Origin: Pogostemon cablin
Lineage: Eukaryota; Streptophyta; Magnoliopsida; Lamiales; Lamiaceae
Length of the DNA: 64,000 nucleotides
Direction: 5' to 3'
Assembly: GCA_023678885.1 (NCBI GenBank)
Contig: CM042966.1
Span: forward strand, 28,162,028 to 28,226,027
In this document: positions 46,821 to 58,397 of the stretch, piece after piece
Layout of the letters: every line of letters starts with the position of its first letter
Position numbering within the stretch: position 1 is the first letter of the stretch
Made by a program: the position numbers and the translations under genes
The notes under the pieces: model-generated
The model's input: the letters and a program-made list of their open reading frames with translations, nothing else
What the model was told of the DNA's origin: nothing
Databases searched by the model: none

Positions 46821-46934
46821 GAAAATTTTATTTGACATCGGGAAGTAATACTCCCTTTAAAGAGTTTTTTTTTTTCTTTTTAGGTGTCCCCCAAATAATT
46901 TCATTTCATTTTTTATATATATGAAACTCATATA

Positions 46935-49154
46935 TGTTGGGATAAGTAGATCCTCATTCATTCTTAAGGGACAAATAAAGAAGAGCATAAAAAGTACAAC
47001 ACAAGAATTTACGTAAAAACCTCCAAAATCGGAGAAAAACCACGGACCAAGAAAATACCACTATGTGAACATTTTTTACAATCACACAGAATTTCTCTCT
47101 CCCAACCCCAATCCCTACACCCTTACAAATCTTTGACAAATTCACACATTTCTCCCCATTCTCAGAACCGAGAATCCAAGAAAGAGATTTAAATAGAATC
47201 AAACACAAAGATTAAAGTGTACTCCCTCTGTCCCACCGAAAGGTCACCATTTTACTATATTGAGCGTCTCATCCATATGTCATCATTTCCCACTTTTAGT
47301 AAAAAAGTACAACATGTGGTCCAGCACTCACTACTAATACAACTACCATCTACACATAAAATAATAATACTCCTTAATCTATGCATAAAAAGCAACCGGT
47401 GACGTTTGGGCGGGACGGAGGGAGTACTTGATTGGTGAACTTGACTTCAAGTCCAAGGGACTCCTTATATAGTACCAAGGATCCCTTTCCTTTTACTCTT
47501 CATCCGATGTGGGACAAAAGAAATAAAAGAAAACTCCTTTTATTCTTGACAAAACCAACAATCTCCACCATGTCAAAATAAAAGAAGATTCATCGTCTTC
47601 ACCGACAATCATTCTCAACCCCAAAAATCCCTTATAATCAACCATTCTAAGAATCATTGTCTTCGCCGACAATCCATTATCAATCCCGAGAATCCTACTC
47701 CACCATATGAGTAGACCACTTAGAATAAACCATTCTAAAAATTTCCTGCGGTACATATCGAAAATACCTGCTGATATTTATGGTGCTACTTCCAGCTCTT
47801 GGCTCCCCTGGAAGTCCATCAGCCATCGATATACATCCACAACACGTCCTATATCACCTGCCAAGTCAATGTAGATGTGCAAACTTGTGAACCAGCCAAT
47901 ATTATTACATCCTTTTTCATGACAACTGAACATGTCATAAGAATCTCCAATAATATTAACTCAACATTCAAAGTTGTTGCTGCACCAGCTCCTCCTTGAC
48001 CAGCAACGTCACCATTGCTCCATCGTAAGTAATTACCGTGTCATTGCCCTACCGTAAGCAACCACTGCACCATTGCTCTACCTTGAGCAAAACCGTCATT
48101 GTACCGACATGACGTCACTGTCTTTTACTGCCAAGCTACACAAGGTTTGTCCAAACCCTTTTCCTATTGAAAGTATCATCACTTGAAGCCGATTCTAATC
48201 CTTCGGAATTCACGATGCTTTCCCACTTGTCAGCCCGCTACTCTTTACCGATCTAGCGCCCATGATACCAAGTACTACATTGCTATCTTCCCCGTTGAAT
48301 CGCTGCTTCCCCACGCCACCAGTTATTACCGGAAAACTCATTCCTTTCAAATCTCTTTGAGCCAACATCCATGGAAAACCCCATGCCGCTGTTAAGCCAA
48401 CTCCACCACCGGGAGTCCCAGCAATTCACATTGCTGCAGGTTCAAGAACTCCGCCAAAAACTGCTGACCTACAAATCCTATTCCTTGCCACGCCACTGTC
48501 GCCATAGTCCGGCGCATTTCACCGTAAGAAATGAGATGCCACCGCATCCGGTTGATCTTCAGACCCCCTTTTGCCACTAGTTTTTCCCACTTCTTTCATA
48601 CCACCTTTAGCCTAATGAATAACTCTCTTCCTCTCATAAAGTCTTTTCTGATGTGGAAGGTCAGACTGTGCTGCAACCACAGAGCATACTAAGAACTTTA
48701 TAAGTACCCGAACTGGGCTCTGATACCACTTGTTGGGATAAGCAGATCCACATTCATTCCTAAGAGGCAAATAAAGAAGAGTATAAAAAGCACAACACAA
48801 GAATTTACGTAGAAAACTCCAAAATCGGAGAAAAATCACGGACCGAGAAAATAATACTATGTAAAAAAATTTTACAATCACATAGAATTTCTCTCTCCCA
48901 ACCCCAATCCCTACACTCTTACAAATCTTTGACTAATTCACACATTTCTCCCCATTCTCACAACCGAGAATCCAAGAAATGAATTTAAATAGAATCAAAC
49001 ACAAAGATTAAAGTGTACTTGATTGGTACACTTGACTTCAAGTCCAAAGGCCTCCTTATATAGTACCAAGAATCCCTTCCCTTTTACTCTTCATCCGATG
49101 TGGGACAAAAGAAATAAAAGAAAACCCCTTCTTTTATTCTTGACAAAACCAACA
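46935..49154 (-). mobile_element. Non-autonomous copia-type LTR element (LARD/TRIM-like)
   Basis: The LTRs are 46935-47560 (with a nested MITE; about 421 bp without it) and 48731-49154 (424 bp), reading TGTTGG...CCAACA. Just inside the right LTR is the primer site complementary to initiator tRNA-Met (TGGTATCAGAGCCC on minus, 48715-48728). Just inside the left LTR is a purine-rich tract ('tggtggagat' on minus, 47561-47570). Both give minus orientation. The flanks are atata and atatg, 4 of 5 identical. The 1.17-kb interior has no gag or pol, so the element depends on proteins from elsewhere. Confidence 0.85.
47222..47424. mobile_element. Stowaway-type MITE inside one LTR
   Basis: It begins CTCCCTCTGTCCCACC and ends GGGACGGAGGGAG. 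The opposite LTR has the uninterrupted site 'aaagtgtacttgattgg' (about 49012-49028), so insertion at TA with TA duplication is shown directly. Confidence 0.9.
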
Positions 49155-49266
49155 ATATGCACTTGCTATTATAATTAAAATATGTGGCTCACACACTCAC
49201 TAATACAATTACTCACTATAAATTAAATAATAATGCTCCTTAATCTATGTAAAAAAGCAAAACAAT

Positions 49267-49492
49267 GCCCCTAGGGCATAGCTCAAGTGGTAGAGGGGAG
49301 GGTGGAAAGGTCTTCCAACTAAACTTGGTTGCTGCAAGGTGGGGTTCGAATCCTACCTTTGACATGAATTTGGCCCCTTGAAAGCACAAGTTTAACAGTG
49401 AGTCATCTCTATAAGCCACTTGAGGCACATCCTGCGATTTACCTCCTCTACCAATCCCCAGGAAATGAGCGGTGGGGACCCTAATGGTGGGG
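49267..49492 (+). mobile_element. tRNA-derived SINE (226 bp) with long target duplication
   Basis: A box TAGCTCAAGTGG (49279-49290) and B box GGTTCGAATCC (49343-49353) form a tRNA-like head. The body shares 'tttggccccttg', 'ccacttgaggcacatcctgc' and 'gatttacctcctc' with the copy at 11215-12417. The flanks 49246-49266 and 49493-49514 are the same A-rich 21-bp sequence except for one extra A, the mark of LINE-mediated retroposition. Confidence 0.9.
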
Positions 49493-49633
49493 TATGTAAA
49501 AAAAGCAAAACAATTCCTTTAAAGGATACGAAGGGACAACACCACCCAACATTATACTCGTGCTTGATTTCAACATGTACATCGTACTTCCTCTCTCGTA
49601 CGGAGTTGTACACGTGCTTGTTTGAAGCTGGTC

Positions 49634-49656
49634 GGGGGGGGGGGGGGGGGGGGGGG
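49634..49656. repeat. Poly-G tract
   Basis: A run of more than 20 G broken near its end by C. Length is likely unreliable in assembly. Confidence 0.9.
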
Positions 49657-50422
49657 CGGTTAATTAATTTGGATCTCCCATGCAGGATTCAAGTTTTTAA
49701 GTTATATAAGTGTGTTTGCTGAGATTAATGCTTGGTTGATCTCTTCTAAAACGTTGTTTGTTTTATACAATATGAAAAATTTTCCTAATCCTTGAAATCA
49801 ATGGCAGACCAGTATTTACAGTTAGGACCCAAATTTATTAAGAGGAACAATTACCAAAAAAAAGGAGTATTATTATTGCACAGGACTAGGGGCGGAGCTA
49901 AACCAATATTTTAGGGGGGCTAAAAATGAAAATATAATGATCATAATTTATATTCGAACATTGAATAGTATTACCAACATCCGACCGTTAAAATGCTATT
50001 TTTTTTTATGCATGGATTAAAAAATATTATTATTTAATATGTAACAAATAGTTGTGTTAGTAATATATGTAGAACTTATATTTCTACAAAATGACCATTT
50101 GGAGTGGACACCAAAATTATCAAATGGTACCCTTGGAGTAAATGGAGGAGTACAAAATAGTGTAATGTAAAGCACATTATAAAAATGAATTTAAAGATAT
50201 TCTCTTATAATTCTTGATATCTAAAATTAAGGAAAATATAGATATACAACATTATCCTTGATTTAAAATAAAAATTATAGGATTGTAGTAAAAGTAGAAC
50301 GCATTTTTTTTATTGATTTAAACATTTCGCAAGGAACTCATCATCATTTTTGTTCTAAAGTTTCTTTTCTTTTTCTTTTTTTAATGATTTAGTAATGTTC
50401 TCTCTCCTATGTAATACCCTAT
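49657..50422. other. Intergenic, no gene seen
   Basis: AT-rich. A decayed MITE interior is visible at about 49985-50155 ('ggattaaaaaatattattat', 'gtagaacttatatttc'). A phrase 'ggggcggagctaaacc' near 49889 resembles a hAT or retroelement end and pairs with 'aagcccccacatgc...cgcccctg' near 58095-58135, so an older element may surround the whole gypsy insertion. Confidence 0.45.
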
Positions 50423-51686
50423 TGATAAGTCATATATTAGCATGCTTATTTAGTGGAAATTCAAGTCTATTGATTTAATTATATGATATTTATGTGCTAA
50501 TATTGACTTATATTGTTTTTGGGAGATAATTGCTTTAATTATTTTTATTAAAGGAGAAAATAAGGAAATAAATCAGCCAGCATATTTTTAGGATCAGATC
50601 TTCTCCAGATTTGTTGGAGGATCGATTTTGAAGGATGAAGAGAAAAGAAAAAGAGATCATAGAGATATTTTTGGAAGAGAGAAATAAGGAAAGAGATCAA
50701 ACAGGATTACTTAGGGATCAAGAAAGCAAATAAGGAAGAGATTTTATTTATTCTTGGGGGCTATCACAAGCAGAAGACACGTTATTTTTAGGCAGCAGAA
50801 CACGTGAATCCGGGAGAAGAAGAGGAGCGACACTTTCGACTCCAAGGCAGATTTCAACGAAGAACAATTCGACATCCTGGTTTTTATGATTTTTAATTCT
50901 ATTTTTGTCATGAACATGCGGGACTAATCCCCTTTTTTGGTTTAGGATTCGTGAACCTCCTGTTAAATTGTTAATTTAATTATTTAGGATTTTTATGTTA
51001 AATCTTGTGTGTAAGTTTATTCTATTACATGCTTTGATTTTCTTAATGGTTGTTTGATAATTAATTTAGCCTGATCAACTATTTAATTATTTTACTGCTG
51101 AATGTTATTCCATGAGCTATAATCCGTAATTGTTGTAGGAACTGGATTAAGTAACAAATAGAGATAATTCCCTCTAGGTGTAAAAGGATCTAGGTTGTAT
51201 GATTCCTAGCCGAATTTCGTAGCCTAGTAATTCTATATTTAGAGTTTTAATGCGTTTACGAGTTCGAATCCATAGGGTCACTCGTAGATAGTTCAACTTA
51301 GTGGTCGTACCCTAATTGATAAGCTTAAGAACATTCGGGTTGATTGGTCGTACCGTCAATCTAGGGATTTGAGTTTGCACACTAGGTTAGATGTTTAATT
51401 CTTATAATTAATTTAATTTAGTAAACGGGAGGGGATCATCATCCTAAACTAGACTTTTATCAATTGTTAATTTAAATATTAATTTTCGCATACTTTGTCA
51501 TTTAAAAATTGAGTTGATTTATTACTTGAGTTTTTATCGATTTTTCACAAACAAAACCCCCTTTATTTATTTTATTATTTTCAACACTTTAATTTAATTA
51601 AAATTCATTATACTCTCTTGGGTTCGACCCGTACTTGCCATTATACTAAGTATTATAGTAAGTCGGGAATAAATTATATTTTGGTA
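50423..51686 (+). repeat. 5' LTR of the gypsy element
   Basis: It starts TGATAAGTCATATATTAGC and ends ATTATATTTTGGTA. Relative to the 3' LTR it lacks about 20 bp around 50552 (the 'gaattgatgtggaaacagg' block). The terminus is TA, not the usual CA. Confidence 0.9.
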
Positions 51687-51755
51687 AATGATTACTCAAT
51701 CTTCTAGTAAAAAACGCTTGAATACATTCCAAAAATCGAGAGGACTACCCGAAGG

Positions 51756-54565
51756 TTGAGAAAGGAGTCCCGGAAGAAGAAGAAAACAAGTTCGTCCATT
51801 GGCGAAATCGCCGGAAATCTTACCGAACTTGAACTTGCAGCTGATCCACTTCAACTTGGAGGGGATAATTCTGATTTTTCTGATTTAGAGGAGGAAGATA
51901 CTGTAGGATCTAAGTCGGAAAAGGAAAACATGACTGCAAATAATGAAAAAACTTTGAATGAATTGGCAAATTCGGACGTAGTCCATCAGCCACTATACAT
52001 TAACTTTCCTGTGATTACTGATAATACCATATTTGAATTGAAATCAGGATTGATTCACTTACTTCCTGTTTTACATGGTCTTTCAGGTAAAAATCCTCAC
52101 AAGTTCTTGAAGGAGTTTTCGGTTGTATACATGAGCATGAAACCAATCGGAGTGACGGAGAAAATGGTCAAGCTTAGGGCATTCCCCTTCGCAGTGAAGG
52201 ACATGGCGAAGGATTTGTTGTATTATCTCCCTTCTGGATCGATTAATATGTGGGCCGAGATGGAGAAACTTTTTCTCTAAATTTATTTTTCGGCCACTAG
52301 AGTTGCTGGCTTGCATAAGGAGATATCTGGAGCTCGTCAGATGTAAGAGGAGAGTTTACATGAGTATTGGGAGAGGTTTAAACGCCTCACATCAGCATTC
52401 CCCCAACATCAAATAAGAGACCAACTGTTATTGCAGTACTTCTATGAAGGGTTGTCGATCATGGATCGAAACATGCTTGATGCAGCTAGCAGAGGAGCCT
52501 TTATGATGAAAACACCTACTGCTGCTAGAGACTTGATTGCTAGCATGGCTGCCAACACCCAACAGTTTGGCACACGTGATCCATCGGTTAGAGAAGTAAA
52601 GGAGGTCCATGATTCTAAGTTGGAGGATACTTTGAACAAGTTGACAGTTGCTGTGGAGAATTTTGCTAAAGGAAAAGGGGTAACCCTCCATCTTGTCAAT
52701 ATTACTTAACTAATGATCATTCTACTCTTGATTGCAAGGTTACACCCAGTGAGGAACAAGTAAACACCATGGGGCGACCTTATGATCCCTTCTTTCAAAC
52801 CTATAATCAGGGTTGGAGAGATCATCCCAATCTGAGGTATGATAGTGGACAAGGAGGAAATAGGGGGCAACAACAGTTTCAAGTTCAGAGAGTGGTGAAT
52901 AGGCAACAAGATCACCATCAGGATGGTGGAAATCGTCAACAAGGTGGTTCAAGCTCTGGAGCCTCATTTAAGAAAATGATGAAAGAGATGGCTGCCAACA
53001 ATCTGAAATTTCAAGTGTCTACTCAGACATCCATCCAAAACTTGGAAAATCAAACGAGTCAATTAGCTACAACTGTAGGCCAGATGCAAACTCAAAACAG
53101 TGGGAAGTTGCCTTCACAAACGGAAGTTAATCCTATGAATGTGAGTGCCATTACACTGCGAAGTGGGAAACAGTTGGAGGAGGTTATACCGCCCAAAAAG
53201 CCTAACCAAGACGTGAAAAATGATGATGTAGAACCTGCTGGAACAGTGGAGGATCAGGCCGATCAGTTTGGGGCGAAAAAATCTGATGTGCAGAAACGTA
53301 ACACTGACACTGAACCCTTCACTATCAGAAGGTCCAAAAAAATCAGGTTAAAAATTCTGACCCTATTCCTTTTAATATTAATCATTTGCCTTTTCCAAGC
53401 ATGTTCAGGAAGCCGGACACTATTGAGAAGGATAAACAAATGCTTGAAGTATTTCGGAAAGTGCAGCAATTTACCTCTCATTGAGGCGATTAAGCAGATT
53501 CCAGGACATGCCAAGTTCTTGAAGGAGTTGTGCACCAACAAAAAGAAGTTGAAAGGAGATGAAAAAGTGGTGATGAGAGAAAACATTTCAGCTGTCTTCC
53601 AGCATACATTACCTCAGAAATGCAAAGATCCTGGCATATTTGTTGTTCCTTGTAAGATCGGGAGTTTTAAGGTGGAAAGAGCCATGTTGGATCTTGGAGC
53701 TTCCATCAATGTGATGCCTCGATCAGTGTATGAAAAGTTGGGTGTGGGAGAATTGAAAAAGACTGGAGTTATCATCCAGCTTGCTGATCGAAGCCAGGCA
53801 TACCCTGATGAAGTCATTGAGGATGTTCTTATTCAGGTAGAGAAACTCGTATTCCCTGCTAATTTTTATGTGTTAGAAATGAATGAACACCCATCGAATT
53901 CCACTCCGATTTTGTTGGGGAGACCATTCCTCAACACTTCACGCACTAAGATAGATGTGAGTGAAGGTACTCTCACGATGGAATTTGATGTGCAGATCAT
54001 TAAATTTAACATATATGATGATATGAAATACCCTGATGATGTTAATCTGCTTTCTGTTGTCAGTACTATTGAGCCTATTGTCCAGGAACACTTCGAACTC
54101 ACTAGTAGGGATGCATTAGATACAGTCATTGAACATGGAATCATGAAGGAGAATGCTAAAAATTGGGATAATGAGGATTTGAATCACTATGTCAACGCTT
54201 TGCACAGTTCTTTTCAGAGAATGAGCACCTTAGATGTAGCTTCTGTTAAATTGCATGTGAAGTCTCCTAAAGACGTTAATTCAGTTTTTGCTTTGATTGT
54301 TGTTGAGCCTTTGATTCAGGATTGTTTTGAACTAACTCGTAGGGATAACTTCGACACCATCATTGCAAATGGAAGCATGATAGAGCATGAGAAAAAATTG
54401 AAAATAGAAAAGCTTGGTGACGTGCAAAAGTTAGAGTTGAAAGTGTTCCCCGAACACTTGAAGTCCTCGTTCTTGGGGCCAAACCATGAACTCAAGCAAT
54501 ATCATAAGGGGTTTCGCACTGTTGAGGTCGATCGGATAGAGTTGAAAGAAAATCTACATACTTGA
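51756..54565 (+). pseudogene. Gag-protease gene of the gypsy element (disrupted)
   Basis: Gag starts near 51756. The conserved core (PHKFLKEFSVVYMSMKP, LRAFPFAVKDMAKDLLYYLP) is followed by in-frame stops at 52278-52280 and 52344-52346 and a frameshift near 52660-52682. The downstream frame carries a CxxxY...DC segment, a Gln-rich stretch and ITLRSGKQL. The retropepsin has its active site at 53690 (LDLGASINVMP, the D-L-G-A variant usual in this group) and its second motif ILLGRPFL near 53910. The segment about 53335-53465 reads as hydrophobic nonsense because two frameshifts bracket it. After protease, 'LELKVFPEHLKSSFLG' (protease-RT linker) joins directly to an integrase-tail-like 'ELKQYHKGF' at about 54480. 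Confidence 0.85.
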
Positions 54566-56221
54566 AAAATGCAACCATCTTACCTAAGTCGAGCCAACGA
54601 CAATAAAAAAAGACGCTGATTGGGAGACAACCCAATTTTCTTGTTTTATTTTTATTTTTAATAAATTGTCTGATTGTTCACTCTTAATTTTCTATTGTGA
54701 TTAGCAGCTGTGATACAAATTGCAAGGGTTGATTGTGGACAAAGCTCTACCCAAAACTGAATCAGGTGTACTCTACCCAATTATATATTTGGTCTTTCTT
54801 ATACTGTACTTTGCTTGGGTACAAGAAAACGTTTAGGTGTGGGGAGAAATTTTATATGATAATTGGGGTAGAAAAGTGATGTAAATTTACTGAATTTCTT
54901 GTCCCATATCTTGTTCTTGTTGTTCTATAAATTTTATGTTGATGTGGAGTTTGGGAAGTTGAGGATTAAAATCTTTTGAGGTGATGATGGAGATGCATGA
55001 TTGAGGGGATGGCAGTGATGTTGAGGAGCAGTTGAAACTCGATAATCTTTGCAAGATTTTTGTGATTGTAGTGGCTCTTTTTTTTTCGAATTTCATGGCA
55101 AATATATCCAATTTTTGGTGAGCTTTTGAGCCTTAACGAACTATCATCTATAAGCTCTACTGAAATTCCTTTCTTGAGTGCATTGAATTTGAATTGTTCA
55201 TTCTAGAACTTGCTCTTTCGAATGCATTTCAAGATCATGTGATTGGTTGTGTGTGATAAAATGATAAGGGCACTTAGATTTAACTCTTTTGGCTTATATT
55301 GTTCCAACTGAATATGAAAACTAAAGTAAAGCCACGTTGAGCCTATGCCTTTTCTTTGGATTATGAGCACATAAATGAACCCTGAATTCCCATTTCTTTC
55401 TTTAACTCTTCCATTTGAACCATTCATTACTTTGCAATGTGTGAATCTTGTGGAAATACCTTATGGTTGAATTGACGATGAATGGGGAGTTGAAAAAAAT
55501 TGGAGAAAGGAGAAAAAGAAAAAAAATGGAAGAAAGGAAGTTTGAAAAAAAAAAAAAAAATTCTTGATGAAAAAAAGAGAAAGGGAAAAAGGAGTTGCTG
55601 AAATTGTTTGTTGTTGAGTTGCTGAAATTATCTAGCAAACAGTGATTCTTCCAAGTATTACACCTGTTGTTCCAAGTCTTAAAAAGGAGCAGGTGTGCGG
55701 AGATTTAAAAGTGCAAGGAAAATGTTGTTGTGAAAAGAAAAAATTGGGGTTGATGATGGATGTTTTGATTTTTTTAAGATCACATGTTGTAAAGTGGTGC
55801 ATTTAGCCAATATTTTCCCTCTTGTTATCTCACTTTGTCCTAAGGCTCCATTACAACCCTATCAAAGACCCTTTGCTTTTTGCACACGATTCATCTAAAA
55901 TTGGTGGAGATTTGATTTAGGAGCAATCCTATGGTAATGACTGTTCTTTTCAATTTTTGAGTGATCTTACTACCTAAATTATATACTTGAGTGTGATTGA
56001 GTGAATCTTTGTGAGGCCATGGAATTTTGAAATATTTGACGCCATGAAAGTTGCAAACTTCAAGTGAAGAGTCATTTTTCATATTAGTTCTGAATGCTCA
56101 TTGGTTGTTTTTCTTTTGAAGTGTTGTGACTTTCATTTACCTTGGTAGATGTTCCTTGGTTTCCTATTCTCTATGGTTTTGATTTGCTTGAGGACAAGCA
56201 AAGTTTAGGTGTGGGGAGATT
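54566..56221 (+). other. 3' non-coding region of the gypsy element with two polypurine tracts
   Basis: It begins with a block typical of the 3' side of pol in Athila/Tat elements ('gtcgagccaacgac', 'gattgggagacaacccaa', 54588-54635). One polypurine tract (ggtgtggggagat, about 56209-56220) directly abuts the 3' LTR. A second copy with the same upstream context ('tttgcttg..acaag.aaa.gttta') lies at about 54810-54850. An A-rich run (55545-55560) and AAAG-rich sequence occur near 55490-55600. No env-like frame was found. Confidence 0.75.
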
Positions 56222-57506
56222 TGATAAGTCATATATTAGCATGTTTATTTAGTGGAAATTCAAGTCTATTGATTTAATTATATGATATTTATGTGCTAAT
56301 ATTGACTTATATTATTTTTGGGAGATAATTGCTTTAATTATTTGAATTGATGTGGAAACAGGTTATTAAAGGAGAAAATAAGGAAATAAATCAGCCAGTA
56401 TATTTTTAGGATCAGATCTTCTCCAGATTTGTTGGAGGACCGATTTTGAAGGATGAAGAGAAAAGATAAAGAGATCCTGGAGATATTTTTGAAAGAGAGA
56501 AATAAGGAAAGAGATCAAGCAGGATTACTTAGGGATCAAGAAAGCAAATAAGGAAGAGATTTTATTTATTCTTGGGCGCTATCACAAGCAGAAGACATGT
56601 TATTTTTGGGCAGCAGAACACGTGAATTCCGGGAGAAGAAGAGGAGCGGCACTTTCGACTCCAAGGCAGATTTCAACGAAGAACAATTCGACATCCTGGT
56701 TTTTATGATTTTTAATTTCGTTTTTATCATGAACATGCGGGGCTAATCCCCCTTTTCTGGTTTAGGATTCGTGAACCTCCCGTTAAATTGTTAATTTAAT
56801 TATTTAGGATTTTTATGTTAAATATTGTGTGTAAGTTTATTCTATTACATGCTTTGATTTTCTTAATGGCTGTTTTATAATTAATTTAGCCTGATCAACT
56901 ATTTAATTATTTTACTGCTGAATGTTATTCCATGAACTATAATCCGTAATTGTTGTAGGAACTGGATTAAGTAACAAATAGAGATAATTCCCTCTAGGTG
57001 TATAGGATCTAGGTTGTATGATTCCTAGCCGGATTTCGTAGCCTAGTAATTCTATGTTTAGAGTTTTAATGCGTTTACGAGTTCGAATCCATAGGGTCAC
57101 TCGTAGATAGTTCAACTTAGTGGTCGTACCCTAATTGATAAGCTTAAGAACATTCGGGTTGATTGGTCGTACCGTCAATCTAGGGATTTGAGTTTGCACA
57201 CTAGGTTAGATGTTTAATTCTTATATATTAATTTAATTTAGTAAACGGGAGGGGATCGTCATCCTAAACTAGGCTTTTATCAATTGTTAATTTAAATATT
57301 AATTTTCGCATACTTTGTTATTTAAAAATTGAGTTGATTTATTACTTGAGTTTTTATCGATTTTTCACAAACAAAACCCCCCTTTATTTATTTTATTATT
57401 TTCAACACTTTAATTTAATTAAAATTTATTATACTCTCTTGGGTTCGACCCGTCTTTCCATTATACTAAGTATTATAGTAAGTCGGAAATAAATTATATT
57501 TTGGTA
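56222..57506 (+). repeat. 3' LTR of the gypsy element
   Basis: A direct repeat of 50423-51686, with the same TGATAAGTC start and TTTTGGTA end. It contains the roughly 20-bp block missing from the 5' LTR. Confidence 0.9.
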
Positions 57507-57737
57507 GGCCGGCGACAGCCTATCACCTATTGTTCAGTCAAGACACTTTTCACACCTCAAAATAAAAAAAATAAAAAATCAATACAAACAATTTTTCAAT
57601 ACACTTTATTTTCAAAATTATACCTCCACTTAACACACATACCTTACTTTATTTTTTATTTAATACTTAAAAATATTACTTTACCCCTCAAAATCAATAA
57701 AATAAGTTAATAAAACAAATTTTCTTAAATAATATTT

Positions 57738-57959
57738 CATCTGTCCCTAGGTAAGAGTCTCATTTTACCATTTTAGTTGTCTCACCCAGAGGATCCCATT
57801 TCTTTTTTGGACATATGAGACTCACCCACACTCACTAATACAATTAAAACATGGGGTACACACACCCACTAATACAATTACCCACTACACATTAAATAAT
57901 AATACTCTTTAATCCACGTGCCCAAAAGCAAATGAGACTCTTACCAAGGGACGGAGGGA
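57738..57959. mobile_element. Stowaway-type MITE (222 bp)
   Basis: The left end is decayed (ttcatctgtccctaggtaag); the right end is AAGGGACGGAGGGAG before TA. The interior has 'cactaatacaatta' and 'ttaaataataatactc'. A decayed relative of 208-490 lies just before it (57540-57735). Confidence 0.7.
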
Positions 57960-58207
57960 GTATAGTATATAACGGTGAATAGTACAACAAAATGGAAGGA
58001 GTATATTAATATTTTTTTTAAAAATTATTAAATAATTAAAAATACATATATATTAATATATAGTAGGGGATTTTGAAATGTTTGGGGGAGCTAAAGCCCC
58101 CACATGCTATAGAAAGGATACGCCCCTGCACAGGACGTACGAATTTATTGTGGAGACGCAAGCCACTTGGCTACTAACAAACTTAATAATTAATACTATA
58201 TATAATA

Positions 58208-58397
58208 CTCCCTCCATCCATCCTTAATGTATCAATTTATTTTTTGTATGTGAATTAAGGAGTATTATTATTTTGTGTAGTAGGTAATTGTATTAGTAGA
58301 GGGTGTGAGTCCCATAATCTAAAAAGGGAAATAGATAGATTAAGTATAGACGACTCAAAATAGTAAAATAGATAGATTGACAGTGAACGAAAAAAGT
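58208..58397. mobile_element. Stowaway-type MITE, right end decayed
   Basis: The left end CTCCCTCCATCCATCC follows TA; the right end is 'gtgaacgaaaaaag'. The interior block 'gtaggtaattgtattagtag' is typical of the family. Confidence 0.6.

Larger units (their letters stand above)
46853..49536. mobile_element. Stowaway-type MITE split by a copia element and a SINE
   Basis: The left part (46853-46934) begins 'ctccctttaaagag'; the right part (49155-49266 plus 49515-49536) holds the family interior ('cactcactaatacaatta', 'ttaaataataatgctcctta') and ends 'tttaaaggatacgaaggga'. Joined across the two inserts, the pieces make one MITE of about 215 bp. Confidence 0.65.
50423..57506 (+). mobile_element. 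Ty3/gypsy LTR retrotransposon (Athila/Tat-like), internally deleted
   Basis: Direct LTRs of 1264 and 1285 bp differ by scattered substitutions and a roughly 20-bp indel (about 97% identical by eye), so insertion is fairly recent. The interior holds gag and aspartic protease, then jumps to the end of integrase and a long 3' non-coding region. There is no reverse transcriptase or RNase H. No canonical primer-binding site follows the left LTR and no exact target duplication abuts the ends. It needs another element's enzymes to move. Confidence 0.9.

Noticed and set aside
52769..54565. Host gene of 598 codons
   Set aside because: Content is gag and retropepsin between matched LTRs; the hydrophobic middle is a frameshift artefact.
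50423..57506. Endogenous plant virus
   Set aside because: Structure is a plain LTR retrotransposon with gag-protease; no movement, coat or envelope-like protein was seen.
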